Shown one piece after another: positions 1-7,111 of a stretch of 34,231 nt of DNA. Below the pieces are notes generated by a model that was not told the DNA's origin, did no database searches, and was given only the letters and a program-made list of their open reading frames with translations. Position numbers and translations under genes: made by a program. This stretch comes from a virus. Position 1 is the first letter of the stretch. Every line of letters begins with the position of its first letter. Where the stretch lies: IMG/VR virus record IMGVR_UViG_3300031840_000845, positions 1 through 34,231 of that record; one strand, given 5' to 3'.

Positions 1-1563
1 CACGCGGAGCCGGCTTGATGGCCACTCAATTGAGGCAGTAAGTTGGTGTCCTCTGAAAATTAGGCGCGAGGCTGTGTGGCCCGTTGTTATAACTTCGTCT
101 GGCACAGACCCTGTGGTTACTGCGTAGTTTAGAGAGGCTGTGGTCGACAGCAACAACTGTGTTTTTGGAACAACCGGACCCTTGACGCCGTAAGGATTTA
201 GGCCTTCGCCGCCGCCATTTTTGACCTTTTCAGTGACCTCAACGCGTAGAATCTTTGAGCGATTCGGGTTATCGCCATGTTCCCTAATTCTCTTATTCGT
301 CTCATCATACGTGTAATGCACGTCACCAATTAATCTTGCGATATAATTTGGCGATGTTGGATCTAAATTGCAATTTGAGTATTGCTCAAGGATCGTTGGC
401 GAGCTATCGCGATCATAAGCGCTGCGCACTTGAACCGTGAAGCTGCCATACTTGTTGTAGTTGTCAGTGGGCTCTTTAATATCGACAATCGAGATTTTGT
501 AGTCTCTGTTGGCCTGCTCGCCACTATCAAGTGCATGAAACTTGAATAGATCTTGTGTGTGCGCAGTAGGATCAAACGACGCAGAAACTGAGCCGCGAGT
601 ATCCTGTGAAATAAAATATCCAGTTTGCGCAGCGCGTGAAGAGATTTGGTGGTTTGCCCACACTACATTGCCACCGCCGTCGCCGAGGCCCACAATAACA
701 CCGTAGAGTGGAGCCGTGTTTGCTACAACTGCAGCACCTAAACCATCTCCAGTCTTGAGCTTGGAGTTTTCTCCACTTCTCAGATTAGATTCGAAAGTCT
801 CGCCTAACCAGTATTTTTCAGCGGTTCCGACAATATCATCATTTGTTGATGTCGGGTCAGTGTTGAATACTTTTCGGATAAATGTTTCTGAATCTCTGTT
901 GAAATCAAAAGTAGCTGTTTTGTTAATCGTTCCGTCTCCGTTCAAGACGTTTGCGGTGAATTTTTGCCCTGTCGCGCTCTCTACCAAAATGCCGGCTCCT
1001 GAAAGCTTAACTAAATTTGCGCCAGAGCCAGTTGCGGTGGAGCCCGTTAGTGTCATCGCACCTTCCTGCAGATACCAAATAGCAGCTAACGTACCTGTCA
1101 CCGATGTTGCAGAGGCAGTGGTAGCAGAAGCGGAAGGAAATACTAAAAGACCGTAGGCTCCGCCGGCTGACGATAGTGTGGTGCCAAGATCTTCATCCGT
1201 AATCCAACCGGCTTTAGCAGCGTCGGTGTTTGCAGCGTTGCTAGCTTGTTCACCAAGGACGCGGTATACGGTGCACGGTGAATTATTACGAAGCCAAGCC
1301 TTTACAGCATATGCGGCGTATGTAGGAGCAGTCATTTCGCCAGAGCGCCAAATGTCACCGGAAGCATTTCCTGGCGCAGGCTCGCCAAATAGATTAGCGA
1401 ATTCCTTAAAAGATTCTACCTTGACAGGTCTCAGGCCCGGGCCTTTTTGGAACCTACCAATAACTAGAGGCCCCATTCTCTCTGGCAAACTGGGAATTCC
1501 AGACTCATCAATTTCATCAATGAAAACCCCAGGTGATACAAACTTAAACTTATCGACTGACAT
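1..1563 (-). CDS. Contractile tail sheath protein (T4 gp18-like), 3' part cut by the left edge
   Basis: This frame starts with ATG at 1563 and stays open for 521 codons to the first base of the window, so the C-terminus is missing. The N-terminus, KFVSPGVFIDEIDESGIPS (residues 5-23), followed by PLVIGRFQKGP, is the typical opening of phage tail sheath proteins. There a conserved SPGV..E.D segment precedes the first sheath domain. The family polymerises around the tail tube and contracts to drive DNA injection. The start has a good ribosome site (AAGGAG) and an ACTA-N-TTAT motif about 53 bases upstream, so it probably opens its own late transcript. It follows the gp13/14/15-like neck genes. 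The middle of the protein is rich in Ser, Thr and Gly, as in the variable sheath insert domain. The identification rests mainly on the N-terminal motif and context. Confidence 0.88.
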   Translation of the reverse strand, partial: MSVDKFKFVSPGVFIDEIDESGIPSLPERMGPLVIGRFQKGPGLRPVKVESFKEFANLFGEPAPGNASGDIWRSGEMTAPTYAAYAVKAWLRNNSPCTVYRVLGEQASNAANTDAAKAGWITDEDLGTTLSSAGGAYGLLVFPSASATTASATSVTGTLAAIWYLQEGAMTLTGSTATGSGANLVKLSGAGILVESATGQKFTANVLNGDGTINKTATFDFNRDSETFIRKVFNTDPTSTNDDIVGTAEKYWLGETFESNLRSGENSKLKTGDGLGAAVVANTAPLYGVIVGLGDGGGNVVWANHQISSRAAQTGYFISQDTRGSVSASFDPTAHTQDLFKFHALDSGEQANRDYKISIVDIKEPTDNYNKYGSFTVQVRSAYDRDSSPTILEQYSNCNLDPTSPNYIARLIGDVHYTYDETNKRIREHGDNPNRSKILRVEVTEKVKNGGGEGLNPYGVKGPVVPKTQLLLSTTASLNYAVTTGSVPDEVITTGHTASRLIFRGHQLTASIEWPSSRLRV

Positions 1564-1615
1564 GCTTCTACGCTCCTTAAATATAAGCTAGCTCAAAAAT
1601 TATGAACTTTTTCTC

Positions 1616-1626
1616 TAATAAATAGT
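1616..1626 (-). promoter_or_regulatory. ACTA-N-TTAT motif, probable late promoter for the tail sheath gene
   Basis: The sense strand reads ACTATTTATTA, about 53 bases before the sheath ATG, in an 84-base non-coding gap. The same core precedes seven other structural or late units in this window. On the opposite strand it reads AATAAATAGT, close to the T4 late promoter TATAAATA, but it points away from the gene. Its role as a promoter is inferred from position and recurrence. Confidence 0.5.
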
Positions 1627-1647
1627 GTTCGTTAACTACAAACTCCT

Positions 1648-2487
1648 TTAAAATCTAAATTCTCCGTCCTCATCTTGTACAACAATTCTCTCTCTTGCAA
1701 AACGTATCTCCACTGCGTTCTCTCTCCTGACAACTCTCGGTCTTTTTTCGTTCTTTTCGTCGCCGATCAAATAGCCAAAAACATCCATTGATATAGTAGT
1801 CTCATACGTTCTTTCATTAGTTTGATAATCAACTACAGTATTAGTGGGATTGTAGTCTTCGCCAATGAAGGCTTCATACTGATTGGAGTTGTGCTCTATG
1901 ATAACTCTTCTGTGAGCGTTCGAAACTCTAACAAACGGGGTCAGGACGTCATTCATCTGCTCTTGGTACTCTGTCTTAATCACAAAGTTGTAACTAACCG
2001 TCACATAAATTGGAATCGGTATGGTTATTGTTTCGTATACAATTTTACCGTTTTTATCTTTTTTGTATAAAGGGAAGTTTTTGTCGCCGGCGCGGCGGTG
2101 GGCGTCAGCATTAGCAAAATTTCTAGTTTTGTCCTGTTTTATTACCTTATTAACTGTTAAAAATCCACCCTTGACATCGTTTACGGGGTCTAGCTTTGAA
2201 AAAGGTATGACACGGCTACTTTCATCTTTTTTTACGCCTGTTCTTTCGACCGACACGACGGGTAAAACTACCATGCCTGTTAAATCTCTTGGAATATTGT
2301 CATTCTTAATGTTGTGCGCTCTTTCGGCGGCTGACCAAATAACTGGAACTTTTTTGAAGCCTTTGTTGGTTTTGGCTTGGATATCCATTGTGTCATTTAA
2401 AAAGTTATATACAGCAAAATCTATGTCTTCTAGGCTAGATTTAAACCGAGGGACATCGCGTGATGTTTCTTCCTCATTTTTAGACAT
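1648..2487 (-). CDS. Probable tail sheath stabiliser / tail completion protein (T4 gp15-like)
   Basis: This protein has 279 residues and no membrane segment. In T4, gp15 caps the tail tube and sheath and docks the tail to the head neck. The assignment comes from size (T4 gp15 is of similar length), from position directly after gp13- and gp14-like genes and just before the sheath, and from a composition typical of tail terminators: a charged N-terminus, a central segment with TITIPIPIYVTVSYNFVIKT around residue 150, and a highly charged C-terminus. The start overlaps the end of the preceding gp14-like gene by 8 bases, which suggests translational coupling. No catalytic motif is seen. It could be another neck component, but the 13-14-15-18 order supports this call. 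Confidence 0.6.
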   Translation of the reverse strand: MSKNEEETSRDVPRFKSSLEDIDFAVYNFLNDTMDIQAKTNKGFKKVPVIWSAAERAHNIKNDNIPRDLTGMVVLPVVSVERTGVKKDESSRVIPFSKLDPVNDVKGGFLTVNKVIKQDKTRNFANADAHRRAGDKNFPLYKKDKNGKIVYETITIPIPIYVTVSYNFVIKTEYQEQMNDVLTPFVRVSNAHRRVIIEHNSNQYEAFIGEDYNPTNTVVDYQTNERTYETTISMDVFGYLIGDEKNEKRPRVVRRENAVEIRFARERIVVQDEDGEFRF

Positions 2488-2971
2488 CGAATAGCCCCTC
2501 CCTGCTTCTTATGCACTCTGCAGTTATTTCCATTCTGCGATCTTGCTGGCCAAAGAGTTCCCTAGGCTCTTTAAGGCTAACAATCTCGTAAAATCCCCCA
2601 CCATATGCTACAAAATCACCCTCACGAACGAAAAGATCTTGGTCTTCCGTTAGTCTTCTTTTGTGAAAGTGTATTGTTAATTTTGTTTGTTTATCAACAC
2701 CATATTTATCTGTTCTAGTTTCCTCGCCGGCGAAGTCGATCAGAGCATAGACTCTGACGGGAGGCAAAAACGACTTGACAATCGCTTCATTATATAAAGG
2801 GTGGAAATTAGTATGCTCTAGATCCACTGGATAATACGCAACGACCTGTCCAATCACTCTTTCGATTAGCTCGTCATTAACCTGTTTTACAAGATCGCGC
2901 TCTTTCTCGCCCAAGAACAAGGGGGGCGGCGGGCTATCTGGTTGTTTCCATTTATCTTTCTCGCTCGCCAT
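2480..2971 (-). CDS. Probable neck / head-closure protein (T4 gp14-like)
   Basis: This protein has 163 residues. The N-terminal segment PPLFLGEKERDLVKQVND (residues 17-34) and the following V.YYPVDLEHTNFHPLYNEA region look like the neck proteins found after gp13 in marine T4-like phages. In T4, gp13 and gp14 form the neck that closes the filled head and receives the tail. A second half rich in beta-strands contains a GDFVAYGGGFYEIV turn, a pattern also seen in head-closure proteins that sit under the portal. It is shorter than T4 gp14, so the equivalence is inferred. It lies 5 bases after the gp13-like gene and overlaps the gp15-like gene by 8 bases. Confidence 0.57.
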   Translation of the reverse strand: MASEKDKWKQPDSPPPPLFLGEKERDLVKQVNDELIERVIGQVVAYYPVDLEHTNFHPLYNEAIVKSFLPPVRVYALIDFAGEETRTDKYGVDKQTKLTIHFHKRRLTEDQDLFVREGDFVAYGGGFYEIVSLKEPRELFGQQDRRMEITAECIRSREGLFDV

Positions 2972-2976
2972 TTATT

Positions 2977-4275
2977 TTATCCTTGATATATGAAGTATGG
3001 GTATGTTTGTGCGGTCTCTAGAGCGTTCTTACTAATATTTTTCTGAAGTTCTGAAATCTTTTCGTACGTCATTTCATCAAGCACCTTTTGTAGCTCTTCG
3101 CGCAATGTCTTTTGCTCTTCCCTGGCTTCTGATATTAGTTTGTCTCCATTTAGGCTGACGTTATTGCCGGGGATAGGTATTTGACCAAATTTAGACCTTA
3201 CCTGCCCCAAGGTCTCTTTGGCTAACGACAGTGCGAATCTGCGAATCCACTGCTTGCCAATTGAATTTATGTTTTTGTACGGAATGTTGGCCAATGGTAA
3301 AGTGTTCATGTTATTAACACCCTCAACTCCAGATTTCCTATCCTCTTGGTCCTCCCAAATTTCCTCAAAAGTTGTGAACTCTACCCACATGCTCTTTGGA
3401 GACATGCTAGTAGGTATTGGGTATACTCTCAATTTATTATTCTTAATTTCGTAAGAGTAGTGTGAATTTCTAGTATATATCGCGTCTTCATATGCCATAG
3501 CCTGGAGCTTGTTGTGCCACGGTGGTATCACTTCAAAAGTAGAGTCGTCTGCGTACATTCCATAAGTTGATAAGTTGCCAACTGCGTTCATGCCGCCATA
3601 ATAACCATAGAATCTCCACATTGCATGTGGAGTTTTATAATATACTCTACGAATATTAACTCTGTTTTTGTCAACAGAGCCGGAGAATTCTGCTCCCTCA
3701 TCAGACCCGTCGATCGAGGCGGAATAAATAATAGCTTGTAAATCATAATCTTGCTGATCTTCGACCAGCGTAAAAGAAGCAGAATAGATAGGCTGTGTGC
3801 CTCCGATTCCAACTTCGGTACTAACCTGATCCATAACTTGTCTAGAGTACCCAAGTTTAAATTTTGGATATTTTGTTTCGACGTTACTGCCGCTTAGTGC
3901 ATCTGTTCTTTGCCCGTCGTGATCAAAAGTGCCAGTTGTTGCGCCAAGCGAGCTATGAAGAATATTTTTTGATTGGTGTACATTAACAATGTAAGAATAT
4001 TCTAAAGTCGCTTCTTCGTAAGAGGCATAAATGTTGCCTACTTTGAGTTCGATATCAAGTATGTCGCCGCCTAACTTTTTGAAAGCATATGATACTTGAT
4101 CGGCAGCGCCCGTAATAAAATTTGAATCAAACAGTTCCGAGCTTGTGTTTACGTAGAGGCCTAGTGGATAATGTGCTGTGCTGCCAGCGCCGTCGACACC
4201 AGTGCCTAAAGTGCCGGTCGAGGGCAGTATTACCGCTGAAGTTTGTGAGCTTGGTGTTAAGGTTGGTGTTGCCAT
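2977..4275 (-). CDS. Probable neck protein (T4 gp13-like) with a Ser/Thr/Gly-rich N-terminus
   Basis: This protein has 432 residues, longer than T4 gp13 (about 310). The last third resembles gp13 neck proteins: a mostly helical region with RRFALSLAKETLGQVRSKFG, then IPIPGNNVSLNGDKLISEA, then a charged helix. The N-terminal ~60 residues are low-complexity (STGTLGTGVDGAGSTAHYP) and may be a surface extension. A central region rich in Tyr and Asp includes MWRFYGYYGGM. In the family the protein joins the portal vertex to the tail. The start follows a strong AGGAGG ribosome site and an ACTA-N-TTAT motif 19 bases upstream. It opens the neck gene group 13-14-15. Confidence 0.55.
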   Translation of the reverse strand: MATPTLTPSSQTSAVILPSTGTLGTGVDGAGSTAHYPLGLYVNTSSELFDSNFITGAADQVSYAFKKLGGDILDIELKVGNIYASYEEATLEYSYIVNVHQSKNILHSSLGATTGTFDHDGQRTDALSGSNVETKYPKFKLGYSRQVMDQVSTEVGIGGTQPIYSASFTLVEDQQDYDLQAIIYSASIDGSDEGAEFSGSVDKNRVNIRRVYYKTPHAMWRFYGYYGGMNAVGNLSTYGMYADDSTFEVIPPWHNKLQAMAYEDAIYTRNSHYSYEIKNNKLRVYPIPTSMSPKSMWVEFTTFEEIWEDQEDRKSGVEGVNNMNTLPLANIPYKNINSIGKQWIRRFALSLAKETLGQVRSKFGQIPIPGNNVSLNGDKLISEAREEQKTLREELQKVLDEMTYEKISELQKNISKNALETAQTYPYFIYQG

Positions 4276-4293
4276 TCATGAGGCCTCCTATCA

Positions 4294-4304
4294 TTATAAT
4301 TAGT
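4294..4304 (-). promoter_or_regulatory. ACTA-N-TTAT motif, probable late promoter for the neck genes
   Basis: The sense strand reads ACTAATTATAA, 19 bases before the ATG at 4275, and is followed by GATAGGAGG. If it acts as a -10-type element, the leader is only about ten bases and begins close to the ribosome site. It is one of eight near-identical sites. Confidence 0.5.
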
Positions 4305-4317
4305 AAGGAGAGTGCCT

Positions 4318-4677
4318 TTAATCCTTGGCCTTTACCTTAGTTGTTTTAGAGCTGGCTCTTTTTGTTTTTGTTTTGCTTGAAGATTGCACTTTTGTCTTCT
4401 CTGGCGTGGGGTTAGTGACCATTTCGTGAAAAGTTTCGCGCGACGTGCTAGTTGGCTTTTTCACTGTCTTTTTTGTAGTCTTCTTTTGTTTTATAGTTTT
4501 TGCCTTCGTCTCCGCCTCTAGTTTAACCGGCTCCACAGTTTCAGTTGGCAGCACAATTTCTTCAGGCGCCTCTACAGTCTTTTCGACACGTCCCTTAAGC
4601 TTCTCCATGTTTGCTCTAATCGATGCATATTTTTTAGCATATTTTGCCATTGTCAGTCTTTTTGTACGCTTACCCAT
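4318..4677 (-). CDS. Lys-rich basic protein, possibly a DNA-binding or head-internal protein
   Basis: This protein has 119 residues. It starts MGKRTKRLTMAKYAKKYASI and continues as a low-complexity chain dominated by Lys, Thr, Ser, Val and Glu, with runs such as KQKKTTKKTVKKPTSTSR. The composition recalls histone H1-like and other DNA-condensing tails. No folded domain or signal peptide is visible. It lies between the decoration-like gene and the neck genes and has its own strong AGGAGG site and ACTA-N-TTAT motif, so it is probably made late and in quantity. A role packaged with the DNA or in prohead maturation is plausible but is inference from charge and position only. Confidence 0.7.
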   Translation of the reverse strand: MGKRTKRLTMAKYAKKYASIRANMEKLKGRVEKTVEAPEEIVLPTETVEPVKLEAETKAKTIKQKKTTKKTVKKPTSTSRETFHEMVTNPTPEKTKVQSSSKTKTKRASSKTTKVKAKD

Positions 4678-4698
4678 AAGGGCCTCCTATTTTTACTT

Positions 4699-4709
4699 AT
4701 ATAAGTAGT
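4699..4709 (-). promoter_or_regulatory. ACTA-N-TTAT motif, probable late promoter for the basic protein gene
   Basis: The sense strand reads ACTACTTATAT, 22 bases before the ATG at 4677 and just downstream of the 4722-4745 terminator, so one unit ends and the next begins here. TAGGAGG follows as the ribosome site. Confidence 0.5.
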
Positions 4710-4721
4710 CTAGCAAATAAA

Positions 4722-4745
4722 AAGCCCTCTGTTAACAGAGGGCTT
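4722..4745 (-). terminator. Strong intrinsic terminator after the decoration-like gene
   Basis: The sequence forms a perfect 10-base-pair stem (AAGCCCTCTG / CAGAGGGCTT) with a TTAA loop. On the minus strand it is followed by TTTATTT. It lies 33 bases after the stop codon of the 4778-5236 gene. Confidence 0.88.
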
Positions 4746-4777
4746 GATATTGATAAGGCTTAAAGTTGAATTACTTA

Positions 4778-5236
4778 TTAGGTACCTTCGACTACGGCAG
4801 CGGACCCAGAAGCAAGGACCTGGCCATAAAAATTAGTACCGTCGCAGACTAGCTCTAGAGCGTCGCCCTTCTTACATGCGGAAAGGTCAAACCGAAGACC
4901 ACCAGCAGCTGCATAGTGCTGAACGTTTCCATCACCAGTCGCGTTTTCGCCAACCTGGACAGCCGCAATATTCTGCGAGTCTGCGTCACCAGCAGATGAT
5001 GTAATTGTAACGTCACCACCAGTGATTTCTCTAACTATGAACTTAGCCCACCAGCCAGAGCCTGCGTCGGCAGCGCTTGGTAGCGTCATAGTAAAACTAG
5101 CCGAGTGGTTTCCAGCAGTAGCTGTTCCCGAGCTAATAGTAAAAATTGTGCCGCAATCTGCAACATCAATTGTTTTTGCCGCCGTTACATTTTCAACCTT
5201 TTTTCTATCGGCGCTGTATCTTCCTAACTTACTCAT
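4778..5236 (-). CDS. Small virion protein, possibly capsid decoration (unassigned)
   Basis: This protein has 152 residues and is rich in Ala, Gly, Ser and Thr, with many short predicted beta-strands (TIFTISSGTATAGNHSASFT, DVTITSSAGDADS). There is no signal or membrane segment. It forms a one-gene unit: an ACTA-N-TTAT motif and a leader hairpin lie upstream, and a strong terminator lies downstream. That isolation, immediately after the major capsid gene, fits a highly expressed head decoration or head-fiber protein. The central GWWAKFIVREITGG segment recalls lipocalin- or jelly-roll-like strands, but I cannot assign a family. Confidence 0.7.
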   Translation of the reverse strand: MSKLGRYSADRKKVENVTAAKTIDVADCGTIFTISSGTATAGNHSASFTMTLPSAADAGSGWWAKFIVREITGGDVTITSSAGDADSQNIAAVQVGENATGDGNVQHYAAAGGLRFDLSACKKGDALELVCDGTNFYGQVLASGSAAVVEGT

Positions 5237-5256
5237 GTTCGTTTTCTCCTTTTTAA

Positions 5257-5271
5257 AAGGCTAGTAGCCTT
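5257..5271 (-). promoter_or_regulatory. Leader hairpin before the decoration-like gene
   Basis: AAGGCT-ACT-AGCCTT forms a perfect 6-base-pair hairpin inside the putative leader, between the ACTA-N-TTAT motif and the AAAAGGAG ribosome site. It is followed by TTTT. It could protect the 5' end, act as a weak attenuator or expose the ribosome site. Its function is unknown. Confidence 0.45.
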
Positions 5272-5280
5272 ATCAATCAT

Positions 5281-5291
5281 AATAAATAGTA
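5281..5291 (-). promoter_or_regulatory. ACTA-N-TTAT motif, probable late promoter for the decoration-like gene
   Basis: The sense strand reads ACTATTTATT then ATGATTG. It sits 45 bases before the ATG at 5236, between the major capsid terminator and the leader hairpin. Confidence 0.5.
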
Positions 5292-5320
5292 AACTCTTCT
5301 TTTAAATTCCAAAATAAAAA

Positions 5321-5348
5321 CCCCGCCAAGAGAAAACTCAAGGCGGGG
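5321..5348 (-). terminator. Intrinsic terminator after the major capsid gene
   Basis: CCCCGCC pairs with GGCGGGG across a 14-base loop that contains a smaller GAG/CTC pairing. On the minus strand it is followed by TTTTTATTTT. It lies about 36 bases past the capsid gene stop. Confidence 0.88.
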
Positions 5349-5384
5349 CTTATTTTAGTCACCTAGATGGTCGCCTAGGACTTC

Positions 5385-7088
5385 TTAGCTAGCACCTGCT
5401 TCGCCAAGGAGACCGCGAACAACGACTAATCCGTACATATCAGGACGGACCATCTTCTTAGCGTAACGGGTCATGACGCCCTTACGTGGCACGAAGTCTT
5501 CCGTACCGAAGATGGTAGGAGTAACCTGTAGTGGCACATATGGAGCGTAAACGTATCCGCTTTCTAGGAAGCTTCCACCCTTACGGCCGACGAGAACGAG
5601 GTTTCTTGGGAAGTAAGGATCGACGTGGACGTCGAACTTACGTGAAAGAGAACCAACATTCACAGCACCAACGGAGCCGCTGTCGGAGTCATGGGTAACG
5701 TTAGCGCGGAATCCAGCAGTGAACTCCATGATGTTAGCAACTTCTGGTGATGTTACCAGGAAGTTAGCTCCACCGCGGAGAGTCTTTCTGTGGATCTGAG
5801 CCGACATGTCGTTAATGGTCTCAACAAGAGTCTCGTACCACTCGCTAACTGTACCAGTGAAGTCTGGGGCAGCAGCAGTGGCGCCAAGCTCAAGACCGGT
5901 CTCTCTGTCAACAAAGAGGCCAGGTGAACGCGACCAGTAATAAGTACCAGCGGTTGCATCTTGGATAAGATCATTGAGAATCTCACGATCGATTTCAAGG
6001 GCGACCTGCTCAGAAAGAATCTGAGTAAGCTCAACTTCAGCATCAAGATTGTGATATGCGTTGAGATCTTGACCAAGCTCTGGGGACCACTTGGCCTTGA
6101 GCTTCTTGGTCATCGCGGTAACAGCGATGCTGTCAACCTTGATGTCGATCTCGGCAATCTCATTCTTGTTGGTCGTTGAACCAGCGTTGCCAGTGCCTGG
6201 AGTTGGCTCTTCAAGAGGCCAGTTGTCAGCACCAACAACGGATCCGATAGCGACGCCGGCGTTGAAGTTGTCCTCAACAGCATAGCTAACGCCAAATCCG
6301 CCGGCTTCGGTGTTGTCGGAGCCATCGGGCGCAAGAACTGTAATTGTAACTGTATCGCCATCAACACTAGTGAGTCGACGAACAATTTCGTCATCACCAA
6401 CAGAAGAAGTAAAGTTTAGAGTTCCAAGAGCCTCGCGGTTGAGGTCCGTAGGAGCGGTAAACGTAAACTGCGCGACTGTAGCAGTGGCCTTGTCAGTTCT
6501 GTTAAGAAGATCCGGATCGAATCGAACCAACTTCTTTTGAGCTTCAGAAAGGCTGCTGATCACAGTCTGCGGAAGGGCAGCAACCGCTGCTAGCGTAACA
6601 GTGCTAGAAGCAGTGGCATGCGAGTATCCATTCGCAAGGTTGTAGAAACCACCACCAGTTTCCTTGATGTCACTGACACCGCCGGTGATCTGCGATGCAA
6701 CAACTCCACCACCATACACGGATCCGCCAGCAACGGAGCCAGCGCGAGCGAGGTTAGTAGTAAAATCGAGGAAGAAGATGAGTCCAGAAGGAAGGCTCAT
6801 TGGCTGAACCGACACAAGGTCGTTTGCCAGGAGTCCACCAAAGACTCGGCGAACGATTGGGAACGCTACGGAAGCGAAACCTTCAACGTCGCCTGCGGCC
6901 ATCGACGAGGCCTCTTTAAGAAGCTGCGCGGCCTGGTTTTCGAGAAGACGGGCCATTCCGTTCTTCTGCTGATCGCTATCAAGTCCTTCAAGAAGTCCAG
7001 TAGCTTCCCACTTATCCATTAGGGCAGCACCTTCTCTCTGGAGGGATCTATCAACGATACCTTCAGTTAATTTTTCTAAAACAGACAT
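5385..7088 (-). CDS. Major capsid protein (T4 gp23-like)
   Basis: This protein has 567 residues, close to T4 gp23 in size. The strongest signature is FPIVRRVFGGLLANDLVSVQ followed by PMSLPSGLIFFLDF (residues 76-109), the conserved N-arm/HK97-fold entry of gp23 proteins. A likely prohead-protease site, LLKE|A at residues 56-60, matches the T4 gp21 rule (L/I-x-E before a small residue). This would remove a ~59-residue N-terminal piece and leave a mature chain of about 508. The C-terminal part has the usual gp23 features (FVPRKGVMTRYAKKMVRPD). It lies directly after the scaffold gene and ends at a strong terminator, as expected for the most abundant late protein. It has an AGGAG ribosome site. 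Confidence 0.95.
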   Translation of the reverse strand: MSVLEKLTEGIVDRSLQREGAALMDKWEATGLLEGLDSDQQKNGMARLLENQAAQLLKEASSMAAGDVEGFASVAFPIVRRVFGGLLANDLVSVQPMSLPSGLIFFLDFTTNLARAGSVAGGSVYGGGVVASQITGGVSDIKETGGGFYNLANGYSHATASSTVTLAAVAALPQTVISSLSEAQKKLVRFDPDLLNRTDKATATVAQFTFTAPTDLNREALGTLNFTSSVGDDEIVRRLTSVDGDTVTITVLAPDGSDNTEAGGFGVSYAVEDNFNAGVAIGSVVGADNWPLEEPTPGTGNAGSTTNKNEIAEIDIKVDSIAVTAMTKKLKAKWSPELGQDLNAYHNLDAEVELTQILSEQVALEIDREILNDLIQDATAGTYYWSRSPGLFVDRETGLELGATAAAPDFTGTVSEWYETLVETINDMSAQIHRKTLRGGANFLVTSPEVANIMEFTAGFRANVTHDSDSGSVGAVNVGSLSRKFDVHVDPYFPRNLVLVGRKGGSFLESGYVYAPYVPLQVTPTIFGTEDFVPRKGVMTRYAKKMVRPDMYGLVVVRGLLGEAGAS

Positions 7089-7101
7089 TATTTTAATCTC
7101 C

Positions 7102-7111
7102 TATAATTTAT
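7102..7111 (-). promoter_or_regulatory. Degenerate late-promoter-like motif before the capsid gene
   Basis: The sense strand reads ATAAATTATA, 14 bases before the capsid ATG. It matches the ACTA-N-TTATA pattern at 8 of 10 positions. It overlaps the last base of the scaffold stop codon. This is a weak candidate. Confidence 0.25.

Noticed and set aside
716-1591. Two plus-strand frames of 146 and 137 residues
   Set aside because: They lie wholly within the minus-strand tail sheath frame, which has a recognisable N-terminal family motif. They are antisense shadows.
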